Assembly (NCBI GenBank): GCA_907163375.1
Contig: CAJQUW010001755.1
Span: forward strand, 87,598 to 151,597
Length of the DNA: 64,000 bases
Direction: 5' to 3'
DNA from: Prostheceraeus crozeri
Lineage: Eukaryota; Platyhelminthes; Polycladida; Euryleptidae
Positions 22,997 to 33,300 of this stretch are shown here, one piece after another (within the stretch, counting starts at the first letter, position 1; every line of letters begins with the position of its first letter). A program made the translations under genes and the position numbers. Below the pieces are notes generated by a model. That model was not told where the DNA came from. It did not search any database and saw only the letters and a list, made by a program, of their open reading frames with translations.

Positions 22997-23701
22997 GTGA
23001 GTTGGTTGAGTAGTTTCTTGCATTTTTGTCACTGTCTCCGAATGTTGTGGTTTTGCAGTGATGCTATAATGAGCTGCTAATCCTTTAGAACATTTCGTGG
23101 CAGTATGACGTTGAACAACAATGTTTTTTGTATTTTATGTAAATGTTAAAAATGGTCAAGGAATGGTAAACGAATAAAACTATTTATAACTGTAATTAGT
23201 AGCTTTTGATTTTGCAATGTTGACATTCTATAGTTCGACATATATAGATATATATATAATTGAAACTGATCAATTGAAAATTTTACCAGCGCTTCAGGTT
23301 TAGAAATCAAGTTTTTAATATATTTTGATAAAATACCAATTACATTTTTGGAAGCATTACAGAGATTTGATAGAAATTTGACGAATTATTTTCATATTAG
23401 ATAAATAGTATAATAGATATGATACTAATATAGTTATTTTGATACTTTTTAGATGAGTATTTGATAAATATTATATGTACTTAATCCTGAAATGATAAGT
23501 TTAATATGATTTTCATCATAAATTGATAGATTTGATAATGATTTAATTAGTATGGTTAAAATTTGTGAAATTTTTGTCAATTCTTTGGTTCAGGATTTGC
23601 CTAATATTACTGAAACTAACTCGGTTTTCTCGTTCCGGGTTGTCTTACATGCTGCTCCACTTAAGAAGATGAATCAAACTTCTGACCTCGTAAGGTTTTC
23701 T

Positions 23702-24565
23702 TCAAATGACGAAAGAGGCAGAAGTCAGATGGTGAACTGGTGAATACGGAGGATGCTGAATGGTCTGGAACTTCAATTGAGACACCGTTTCCTTCACAAT
23801 CGCAACAGTATGAATATGGGCATCGTCATAAAGTAAGTACTTCACAGATCGTCTCGAAAGTTTTGTGGACATTGTCTCTAAAAGGTCTTTGTAATACGAG
23901 CCATTCATTGTGCGCGACTTATCCAAAATGTCGAGATGGACAATCCCTTTACTGTACCAGAAGACAGACAGACAACATTGAACAGCGACCGTGCGATGTT
24001 CCTGTTCTGAGTTATCTTGGAGCACTCTCTTCTGGAAATCGCCATTCAGATGACTCCCTGCGACTCAAAGGAATAAAAGGTTTAATGGTGTTTCTTCTTC
24101 TGTGATAATGTTGTCGAGGAATTGGTATCAAGTCTCGAAAAGTTCCAGGTTGGAGCGACAGCACGCCAATCGAGTCTCTGCCATTTCGGATGTGATGAAC
24201 CTTGGGACGAAACGTGGACACAACTTTCGCACGCCCAAATCGCTGAGGATATTGCGGACACTTCCATGACTAATAGCCAGGACATCGGCAAGATCATCCA
24301 TTCGAATACACCGATTGTCGAGGATCGAAGAAGCACACACCTGATGTTTCGATTGCGGAATTTCTGTTGGACGTCCACTTTTCGTTATGTCATTAAAGAC
24401 TGAAGTTCGACCACCTCGAAACTCTCGTACCCAATTGTAAACTGTAGCACGTGATGGAGAATCTTCACCGTAAACATCTTGCAACTGCTGCAATATTTCA
24501 TTCGGTGGGACTTTCTTTAGATTCAGAAACTTAATGAAATTTTGGTATGCAACTGCATTGTCCAT
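23702..24565 (-). pseudogene. Mariner (SETMAR-like) transposase relic
   Basis: The N-terminal part from 24,565 (MDNAVAYQNFIKFLNLKKVP) has the paired helix-turn-helix region (SRATVYNWVREFRGGRTSV, GSVRNILSDLGVRKLCPR). A second open piece at 24,025-23,702 has VFWYSKGIVHLDILDKSRTM, LLYDDAHIHT (second catalytic D) and QHPPYSP. Around the first catalytic site the sequence reads ITEEET where mariners have TGDET, so that aspartate is lost. Stops and shifts separate the pieces. The last part, ending LNVFYVEK, lies on the far side of element 2 at about 20,040-19,944. Family: irritans/SETMAR-like group by resemblance. The gene is dead. Confidence 0.88.
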
Positions 24566-24761
24566 TTCAAGCGACTAACTCATCTGCAAGATATGACAGG
24601 CGTTGAAGTTGTCTTATAGCTGCGATAAAGCATGACAATACATGTAAATGAAACTCATTGACCTGCCACCTACATACCCATGTCAATTCACATTATCAAT
24701 ACCGGATCAATGACGTAAATATTTGATGTCAAGTCTAAGTGATTATTGACTGAACCAAGTA

Positions 24762-25289
24762 TATGGCATGAATTGATGAGAAAATTCGGATGGTAGCAGA
24801 ATTTGAACATCAACATCAACCATCAACGTACGAGTGCGAGTTCGACATCAGTTTTTATACTTCTAAGTATCAATTTCTATGTCTCCGAATAATATTTGAT
24901 GGAATTACTGTGTTAGCAGGCTGCAGTGAATGCCTGCCCTCAAATTGTTGAATTTTCCTGAAGAACCATGAGTTATTCCGGTTGGAAAATAGCTTCTCGT
25001 TTTGCACTGATGACGTGCTTTGATGAATCTTGCAACTAACGAATCGATGAGTGCGTGCCAAAACAAAATGGCCATTCAGCTTCGAGGTTGAAACTGTTAT
25101 TTACTGTAGCTGGCTACCCCTTATCACGCATCCAATAGGAGCTTATACATTCACATACCTATATGTTTCACTCATTATTCTCTGTCCAATAACCTATTTC
25201 GCCATGATCTGATAGCAACAGGTATGCTCTTCCAGTTAGCGGCAAGATGTGTGGCATGTGTTCCTAATTGTCAAATATCGAGAATCCAA
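24762..25289. other. Arm sequence, no gene seen
   Basis: Matches 52,571-53,104 of the right arm. The 63-codon open frame at 24,870-25,061 (-) is identical in both arms, but the duplication explains this and it has no recognisable features. Confidence 0.5.
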
Positions 25290-25539
25290 TGACATCTACG
25301 TCACAATGGGGCACGGAGAATAGCGATGATATCGTGCGTCCCGAAATAAATTGACTTCATTCTTATATCTCATGTCAACAAAAACTTCGATCCGATCAGT
25401 TGCAGTATTATCCGTGATTATAGTACACGCAAAGGATTGCACGATTTGATGGACAGTATGGAATCTTGTATCACTGTTCTGCCAAGTTTTCATTCTAAGC
25501 TGCTCAGTGCAGAGCTCTTCTAACAGTGGTAGTGAACTG

Positions 25540-26275
25540 ATACTCAGAGTCAAGAATATTTCATAACGAAAGTTACAGAAATATTGGCTGAGGTTATCGA
25601 CACTATGTAAAGTATACGGTACTACATGCATCATTTGGGCACTTTCCATTCATAGGAATTCCCAATTTAAGCCATTCAAGTAAGACTCGATCACCACGAT
25701 CCACATATGACTGGTGAAAATCAAATACAGGACATTGTAACACCGGAGAAGGGAAAAGTCTCTTATGATGGGCAATAAGAATCGCAGAGTGGTCGCCAGA
25801 ATCGATAGGAGGGAAAATTTCTTCATCCGAGAAATAGTGACAGAAACTTCTAGGAATTAAAGCCTTATCCAAAAGGGCTTCACCACGAGTTGGCACTTGC
25901 ACAAAAATACACAAATCGTAGTTGAGTTCCAGTGGAACGGTCCTCACATGATGGAAATCACCAAAGAAACGACGGGAAGATGAGGATGCTTTTCATGTTG
26001 CTCGTCGATCATGAATGAAATAGGATCACACGCATTTGTTTGTTCAGTTTGATTCAATTTGGCTCCATCAGGAAAGTACAAAGTCACATAAATTACTTGA
26101 AATAACGGTAGCTAACACACAAAAAAGACTCAACATTCGGATCCAGTGAGCATAGAGAAACTTTTTCAACAAGAAAAAATTCCGTGGTCCAAACATATAT
26201 TCCACCACCTTTCCTAGCAGTACGATCTGGACTTCCAATTTGATAATTGTTCAATATCAGTAGCTCATGATCAGG
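25540..26275 (-). pseudogene. LINE endonuclease relic, left-arm copy
   Basis: Mirror copy of 51,590-52,330. The minus strand reads an APE-type endonuclease: NYQIGSPDRTARKGGGIYVW, then VPTRGEALLDKALIP and PPIDSGDHSAIL, followed by an endonuclease-RT linker-like stretch (VDNLSQYFCNF) in another frame. One frameshift sits near 25,950. No reverse transcriptase follows, so it is a fragment. It resembles CR1-group LINEs and differs in sequence from the LINE at 14,563-18,063. Confidence 0.75.
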
Positions 26276-26987
26276 AATAGGACGGGAGCTAGTGACACCT
26301 TCTTCCTAATTTCGTGCATAAAGTGCTTAATAGCAGGGATTTGTAGATCTTGAAACGATGAATACAAAAATCAAATTCTTAAGTATCACAGTCAGTCGCT
26401 TTCGGTAATAGGTAGGTCGAAGGTTAAAGGATTCCCATTAGAATTCAATGGCAAAATTCAAGAAATATCTATGGACTGTGAAACACTTGGTAATTCTCAT
26501 ACATTTTCTTTTGCAGCAAAGAAACTATTTATCAGTATGCCATGATATTTGAAACATGACTGAGTTCAGAACATCAACTTCTATATAAAAGTTGAAGTCA
26601 TCCACATGATTCAGTATTTGATGTCTGAGAACCTCTACAAAATGAGCAAAATTACCAAAATTGAGTCAAAACATGAAACATGGACTCCTAGATTTATAGC
26701 ACCTGGACTGAAAACTGAAATTTGTGTACACACAAGACGGCTGATTTGACTCTGATAGCAGATGGAGAAAAATATTAGCGATCAAATGAAAGTGAGATCA
26801 TTTAAGTAAATGAATTAGGAGTTTCTGGAAATCAGAGAAACATGAGACTGCAACCAACTGATCATCACTGACTGAATGTGGAATATTGACAATATTAAAT
26901 GGAACAATGGCGTTTGACAGTATGATTTATACAATGTGCGTACGTAGTGCGTAAAATCATGGTCAGTGGAGACAGTATCAGCAACGG
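26276..26987. other. Inner left arm, no gene seen
   Basis: Matches 50,895-51,590 of the right arm. Parts of 26,279-26,460 and 26,815-26,880 recur, joined together, at 49,180-49,410 in the spacer. Confidence 0.5.
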
Positions 26988-26989
26988 CA

Positions 26990-27248
26990 CACTGTAAACT
27001 CTAGGGCACGAAATTTCGCTTGAATAAGGCGCGAAATTTAGGCATTAATTCTAACCAGCACGAGGCACGAAGTTCATAGTGCCGAGTTGGTGCCCATTGA
27101 TATTCCCTTCAATTTCATTGGCTAAACGAATGGTTGGTGCCTATTAGTGCCTAAGTGGCGCCTACTGTTGCCTCGAGGCACTAACTAAGCTCTAGCTGGC
27201 ACGAAATTTCGGCTTCGTGCCTAAATTAGTGCCCTACAGTTTACAGTG
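26990..27248. mobile_element. 259-bp MITE with CACTGTAAAC ends and CA target duplication
   Basis: CACTGTAAACTCTAGGGCAC at the left end is mirrored by GTGCCCTACAGTTTACAGTG at the right. The interior repeats GGCACGAAATTT, GTGCCTA and related words in both orientations. CA flanks both sides, and both other copies of this locus (50,812 and about 27,970) are uninterrupted. CACTG ends, a 2-bp duplication and subterminal repeats fit the EnSpm/CACTA superfamily. No coding capacity. Confidence 0.88.
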
Positions 27249-27302
27249 CAGCTTGAGTCTACATGAGGCTGTAATGTGAAACGTCCGATCCCGTTTTGAT
27301 CA

Positions 27303-28247
27303 TATGCTGTTCGATAAAAAGCGTTCAAGCGACACGCACATCGGATTGAAACAAGACTCATTTCACCATTGTTCGAGCAGCCTCATTTGCAACCTCAAAT
27401 GTATGACCAAGTAAAATCCCTGAGTGAATCAAAAAACATTTGGCCTTTGCGATCAAGTGCTTTAAACTTGTGCAAAAGAAAAGATAGTGGAATCAGGTAC
27501 AACATCACAAGATTGATCATCGACGGTAGCAGAAATAGTCGTCATTTTAAATGATCAAACTAGATTTTATCCTTGGAAGAGTAAATCAGGGAAATTTGTA
27601 TGAATCAAGTTCTGTCAAAAATGTGGACATATTGTAACGTTCTGAGGAAAGTTTCACTTGTACGTCCTCCAAAGATGCAAGTTTATATATTTCCAACATT
27701 TTGCCCATTTACATGTCATGAAAATCAGTAGAATGTTTTAGTCGCTTCTGGCCGTGACAGATTTCATTATTTTGGTCATCGTTACACCAAAATCCAGACG
27801 GAAAAATTTTCTACTCATTAATTCCTTATTGACATTTGTAGAATTATATATTTGAATCAGCATTTTCGAACTATTCCCACACCTAAATGGGTCTTAAATC
27901 AAGACGAGATCGGACTTTTCACATTAAAGCCTCATGTAGACTCAAGCTGCCGTTGCTGATACTGTCTCCACTGACCATGGTTTTACGCACTAAGTACGCA
28001 CATTGTATAAATCATACTGTCAAACGCCATTGTTCCATTTAACATTGTCAATATTCCGCATTCAGTCAGTGATGATCAGTTGGTTGCAGTCTCATGTTTC
28101 TCTGATTTCCAGAAACTCCTAATTCATTTACTTAAATGATCTCACTTTCATTTGATCGCTAATATTTTTCTCCATCTGCTATCAGAGTCAAATCAGCCGT
28201 CTTGTGTGTAAACGAATTTCAGTTTTCAGTCCAGATGCTATATATCT
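27303..28247 (+). repeat. Direct copy of 50,168-51,185
   Basis: This segment repeats 50,168-51,185 in the same orientation, unlike the arms. Its second half (27,950-28,247) is also the reverse complement of 26,700-27,300, so here a segment A (27,303-27,950) lies between inverted copies B' and B. It ends abruptly at about 28,247, where the right copy continues into arm sequence. Confidence 0.85.
27369..27554 (+). CDS. Unrecognised 61-aa open frame, two copies in window
   Basis: The frame MFEQPHLQPQMYDQVKSLSE is also open at 50,230-50,415 with four or five substitutions and no stop. Nothing in it matches a family I know, and no partner exon is obvious. Conservation may reflect only recent duplication. 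Confidence 0.2.
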   Translation: MFEQPHLQPQMYDQVKSLSESKNIWPLRSSALNLCKRKDSGIRYNITRLIIDGSRNSRHFK

Positions 28248-29330
28248 AGGAATCTATTGCTTCTATTTAATATTTCAATACTCTTCTGCTATCAATTGAG
28301 ATGTCACATAAAACTGCTTATAAGAGTTGGCGAAAAAGTAATATCATGGATGTCCCCACAAATCATGCTTTGATTGCATACTTCCCTTACATACATGTAC
28401 TTACTTTGCTTTGAATATTTTCAATTCGGAGATATGCTGCGTTTATGATATGTGAGTAAGATTCATAATCTATGCGTCATCTTAACTCGATCGCACACTG
28501 CACAAAACGCTTCTAATTAATTGAAGTTGTTGCTGTTTGATTTCCCTTTATCAAAATAATGAATAGAAGCATGATATAAGACTTAATCTGAAGATGAATT
28601 ATCCCAAAATTGATTTTTTGGACTTGTCCACGAACGAATAATGTCCAAAACAGAGCAATGCTCAAGGATGCCAAGATGTCATCATTTAGATCCGTGATCA
28701 GCATACCAGAAAGTGGTAAACAATAGGAAAACTTCGTGGAAACTCTCATGCAGGGTTCGGCTAGTAGTCTATCGTTATTTATCCGCGCCGAATAGTTACA
28801 GTGATCAAGCCGAAGGCGAAAGTTTGTGATATTCCTTTGAACTTCGACTTTATTTGCTATATTCTCGAATAAAGGCTTGTTGATTTTTGATTTCTTTCAA
28901 TAAATTGCTGGTTAAACTGTGTCATAGAAGATTTTTAATAACCAGTTACTTAATAATACTCCCGGCAGAAAGGAATTATTGGTACTCGATCCTGATTGAA
29001 TGTTGAAGCACTAAGTGTTTCTACCCGTGAATGTAAATATTCGTATTGCATTGTAAGCTGTGTTTGCAAGTCAGTTTAATAATATCAGAACCTGTATGCA
29101 GAACAGAGTTGTTGAATTTATCGAATGACACAAATTTTCAAAGCAAAATTGAGCACAAACTTAAGTTTCCGTAAATTATTTATTTAATTTAAAGGATTCA
29201 CTCATTCTATTGAAATGTAACTTGCTCCAATATCTTTGTTTACAAAGTGAACATTTTGTTGAAAGAAATGCAGTAACCCCTTTTGTCCTAACTGTACCGA
29301 CAAATGGCGTTCGCTGAGAATAGCAGATTT
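28248..29330. other. Spacer sequence, nothing recognised
   Basis: AT-rich single-copy DNA after the direct repeat ends. The open frame 28,513-28,749 (-) lacks any recognisable features. No element ends were found. Confidence 0.5.
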
Positions 29331-29340
29331 AGCGTGCTGG

Positions 29341-30090
29341 ACGTCATGCATTTGCGCCACATATTTCAGTTATGTAATGGAGGTGCAATGCTTTTGCGCC
29401 ACAGATATGCTTGCCTAGTAATGCATTAGCGCCAAAGCAAATCATGTATTTGCGCCAGTTTCTTATCAGATGTTTTGTTAATATTGCATATCTGATAGTT
29501 GTATGACCAATTGGGATATGACACATTTGTGAAGCCATTTGAGCGATTGAAAATGCATTGATGCTTAGAGGGAATAGATGTCCAATTGAAACGTCATTCT
29601 AATTGAAAATGTGATGCAACTGTACAAACAAGAGAAAATATTTTGCAACATAATACAGCAGCTGTCAAATTTGAGAAAGTCAACTGGGTAATATACTGTA
29701 TGGCACGTGTAATATATATTGTGTCTTGATTACAATGAATATATTTTTCATTTCGTTGTTACACTCATAATGGGGGATAAGGGGCCTAATTCATTTGATT
29801 TAATAGTGAATTTGCTAAATTATTCTTATTCTTCATACCGGTATATTTATTATTGGTAGCCAAATAGAATAAAGTTACTTTTTAGTTACAAAAGATAGTA
29901 GATAATCTTAAGTAATGCGAACGATTTTCTGTGGCTAAATCCTTTTCACATTTGCTGATCAAATTACCGGATAACAGATAACACTAGATTTAGCAGATAA
30001 TACATTTGGCGCAAATGCATTGCATCCAAATTACGTAACTGGAAAATGTGGCGCAAATGCATTACCAAGTGGCGCAAATGCAAAACTCCC
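29341..30090. mobile_element. 750-bp non-autonomous element, 10-bp target duplication (Mutator-like)
   Basis: The 10-mer AGCGTGCTGG lies directly before (29,331-29,340) and after (30,091-30,100) the element. Both ends carry repeated TGCATTTGCGCCAC units facing inwards (about four on the left between 29,345 and 29,460, three on the right between 30,005 and 30,085), with CAGTTATGTAAT mirrored by ATTACGTAACTG further in. A 9-11 bp duplication points to Mutator-like elements. No transposase is present. The open frame 29,344-29,538 (-) only translates the repeats. Confidence 0.85.
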
Positions 30091-30100
30091 AGCGTGCTGG

Positions 30101-32219
30101 CATTGCCTTCCAGTTCGCTTATCGGTGCTATTTTACCGAGCTCGACCGATTATTGTATAATTGCTCGGAATGTGTGACACTTAATCGATCGTGCATAGTG
30201 TGTACACAAGATATCAATCACTTCTACAATTAATCAAGACAGTCTTGAATTTCAGTTTCATAGTCGTGGGGAAGAATCTGATAATTTATGCGGATAATTT
30301 GCATAAATGGTTACGGGAACTCTCGAATGACTTGTATATAGTCAGATAATAGTACCGACAAAGAACCATTGAATTTGAATTCAATTTTCCACTTGATCTA
30401 CCGAAATGAGGAATAAATCCTAAAGCATCACACCCAACAGATCATGTCTGATTCATTAAGATTTCAGTAAAACCGGACTTTTATAATATTTTATTTAAAA
30501 GAGCAATTTCAAATCTAAATTTCTGAATTTAACACCAATTATTGTGCAACAATACGAAAGAAAAATAATTGAAGCTATTTCTTTTTGAATAATGTGGGTG
30601 TCAAAACAGTTAAAGATGGAATTTTTGTTTTGAAAAACTATGGTCAAGAGTTCTTAAAAATTCATTTTAAATCAATTGCTCAACAATTCGCTTTGAAGAA
30701 CTCTGAATATAGTTGTGAGCTCATAATAATTTGTACACTCGTATTTTCACTGAGTTGATGCATTAACATCGAAAAAGAGCCAAAAATCGCTAAATTTCCC
30801 GGACTACATCGTTTTCGATGACAAATATACACACAAAGCATTTTATTTTAATTGGCCTTCAACCAATTTTTAATGGAGATCTACAACTTTTAGCATTATT
30901 TCAACGATTCTGATTTCCATTGTAGCCTACTGCCTAATTAGCTGACCACAAAGCTTATCAGATCCACCATGTGGCAACTTTGTCCATGGCTCGGTCTCCT
31001 ACAAATATATTTCATGACTGGCTAGCAGTTTCTGGCAGACAGATTCATGCATGTACCGTTTGTTCTCTGCTAGAGCAGCATGCATACAACATATGTATTA
31101 GTTTTGCAATTCCCAGTTCATAAGGGCAGTGCCAGTAGCAACGCACCGCATCAACTTGGCCTCCAGACGAGAAGAATATCGCACTGGTGAACAGATCTCT
31201 CCAAATATGCACCTGCAATTCACAATGCACGGAGAACTAGTATTTAGGGCTCACATTTGACAATCAACCATAAAGGCAAATTTTAATTTTCAACAAACCG
31301 TCATGTCTTAATATTTGTTAATTGTAACGTAAGTTATATAATTGTCATTCATATCTTGACATATCTATCTACAAAAATCCGAAATAGGCTATACATCTGA
31401 AAATATATCAATTCATAAAACAAATCTACAAAAAAATGAAATATATCTTCTGAAACCTGCTATAACATAGAAATGCATGAAAACCAGTCATATACAAATC
31501 CAGAACATACAACTATTTTAAATTTCCCATTAACGATGAAAGACTTTGGGAACGTTTATTTTTCAAAGGGAAAGATGTTTTCAGAATTTGTTCTTGTAGT
31601 AGGCCAAGCATTTGACCAAATGAGGAAGGACAAGTCAAACCGAGGAGGTAATAAACACAAATGATCGCGCTGAGCATACAACAGCTACGGTGAACTCCAC
31701 GGGTGTTGATTCAAAAATGACGGTCGGATTACGGAAGACAATCATCAGCTGTTTGCGGTCCATAACTATTTGTGGTCCATATCGGCTTCCAGATATTTTC
31801 TTCCTTTCATATACTTCATCCTGAAATGGGGAGACTATACTAAGTGTCCCATAATAGTTGCTCGGGTAATCATGAATTATTTGATATTTCCTACGCAGTC
31901 ATATTTCGTAGATTTACTGTTTACACAAATCTTGGTTATGCAGAAAATGTTAATATAGTTATCGGATGATGGCAACAATGTGTACTAGATAGGGAAAAGA
32001 GAAAAGCGCATGAATGCAACAATATCATAAATGAATCTTCCTATTTATCCACAATTTTAACCATGATTTTTGTGGGCTTTATTCGTGGGAAATTTTTAGA
32101 CAACTCATAGCACATAGTTGATTGCGGTATACGGGCGATTCATAATAAACGTGGCTATGAAGTCCGTAAAGCAAAAGGCACTCCCAAGTAGTTTAATCCG
32201 CATTAGTAAAATAAAAGGA
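30101..32219. other. Spacer sequence, no gene recognised
   Basis: About 2.1 kb of AT-rich DNA. Open frames at 31,045-31,230, 31,473-31,664 and 31,770-31,958 show no recognisable features. No inverted ends or tandem repeats were noticed. Confidence 0.5.
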
Positions 32220-33300
32220 TTATGTACAAGCTAAAAATATATACAGGCGGACGAGCTTTCGCTGCGCAGCAGTATCCTCGGGTCCAGCAAGGAGTAGGCC
32301 TAAACCGCGATGGTGCGGTGGCATAATATAGGTTGAGAGATCGGCTACCACTGGGTGAGCTCCTCTCTCCTATTGAGAGACGGACACTGTTGTTGAATGT
32401 ATTTGGCTTCGGCGATTCTTGCCTCTACAGGACTCTGAAATTTGTTCAAGAATTCTATGGTAAAGTGATGAATAGTCAAACTGTTTTCGTGTTCATGTCT
32501 CGCGTGGTCTGACAGCGCGCTATTGTTGTTATTGGTAACTAAGCAACGTTTATTATTGTATCTCTGATAAAAAGGACGGGCAGTTTGACCAATGTAAAAT
32601 TTATGGCAAAGAATACAAGTAAATTTATACACTGTGAACTTGTCACTGCAGCTTTGCTGATCTGGTAATTTGTCGCAGATATCACAATTCTGATGTTTAT
32701 TGTCTCTATTTACAGGTTGATTAATACACTGCTTTAAGTACGTGCCATGTTTGTTAACTAATTTTATGGGAAGATCGTATTTTTTTACTAAAGCCGTCAA
32801 CTTTCTGTTGCATGTATCATTGAGGAAATTACATTTCCAAATAACGAAATTTTTTAAGTCAGGCTTATCTTGTAATCTTCTTTTGTTGTCATACTTTAGT
32901 TTTTTTGTAACCATTTTGATAAAGTTGATTGTTGAATTTTATAGTGGCTGCATTCATTTTTTACGAATACAGAAATGTCCAAAAAATTCAATTTGGTTTC
33001 GCTATTAGGAACATCTAAAGTAAACTGAATGCTCCCATTGATGGAATTAAAAACATTTCTGATCATCTTAAATATTTCCATGTCATGATCAAACGGACCC
33101 ATGATTACATCGTCAATATAACGCTTGAAAATGAGTGGTTCAATTTTATGGTCCTGCTTCAATTTGTAAAGAACTTCCGTCTCAATATCGTTCATAAAAA
33201 TAATCGCGAGAAGAGGAGCATAATGTGCATCCATGGGACAGCCCTGCGTTTGAATATAAAATTTACCATTGCACTCAATTTCGTAATTGTACATGTACGT
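32220..33300 (-). mobile_element. Penelope-like element relic
   Basis: On the minus strand from 33,294 a reverse transcriptase piece shows NGKFYIQTQGCPMDAHYAPL and FKRYIDDVIM (catalytic YIDD) and LNFLDISVFV. A GIY-YIG endonuclease region follows at 32,914-32,345 (VYKFTCILCHKFYIGQTARP). RT followed by GIY-YIG is diagnostic of Penelope-like elements. The 5' part of the RT is missing and the copy is broken. The 3' region to 32,220 holds a hammerhead-like motif. An old relic, present once in the window. Confidence 0.9.
32240..32290 (-). ncRNA. Hammerhead-ribozyme-like motif in Penelope 3' region
   Basis: Read on the minus strand, GGAC is followed by CCGAGGA, a small hairpin built on GCTGCGCAGC, then GAAA, then GCTCGTCC. 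Hammerhead cores have the order CUGANGA, stem II, GAAA. Here the first box has one substitution, GGAC can pair with GTCC, and stem II is a four-pair palindrome. Penelope-like elements are known to carry such motifs. Self-cleavage cannot be judged from sequence. Confidence 0.5.

Larger units (their letters stand above)
20051..23639. mobile_element. CCCGGG-ended element 2, non-autonomous, 3.6 kb
   Basis: Begins CCCGGGTTGAAAAAACC and ends, read inwards, CCCGGAACGAGAAAACC. The dinucleotide TT flanks both sides (20,049-20,050 and 23,640-23,641), and the empty AA/TT is at 54,417-54,418 in the right arm. The outer 250-350 bp at each end are an array of ATATTTGATAATT-like motifs in both orientations. 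The interior has no transposase but carries a CpG-rich leader-like segment and a splice-bounded exon candidate on the plus strand. Ends and layout match the element at 7,394-10,910. Confidence 0.88.
19785..24759 (-). mobile_element. Mariner relic, left-arm copy, split by CCCGGG element 2
   Basis: The inverted ends share TGGTTCAGTCAATRATCACT (19,787 inwards and 24,757 inwards) and carry TA outside both (19,783-19,784 and 24,760-24,761). Without the 3.6-kb inserted element it is 1.38 kb, a normal mariner length. The right arm holds the sister copy at 53,107-54,683, so the mariner predates the duplication and element 2 came later. Confidence 0.9.
1..27300. repeat. Left arm of giant inverted repeat
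   Basis: This whole stretch recurs in reverse complement at about 50,757-61,855. Matching anchors in order are 1/61,855, 1,041/60,780, 4,873/59,702, 7,391/58,621, 11,431/58,106, 14,283/55,280, 19,512/54,955, 25,296/52,570 and 27,300/50,757. Collinearity is complete once inserted elements are subtracted. Translations of 117, 63 and 64 codons are identical between arms, while others differ at about 6 of 120 residues, so divergence is low but not zero. The repeat continues off the left edge of the window. The left arm is about 16 kb longer because of five late insertions and a longer copy of one older element. Confidence 0.95.

Noticed and set aside
25296-25649. 117-residue protein identical in both arms as a conserved gene
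   Set aside because: Its beginning fits a LINE endonuclease-RT linker, and the rest has no recognisable features. Identity follows from recent duplication.
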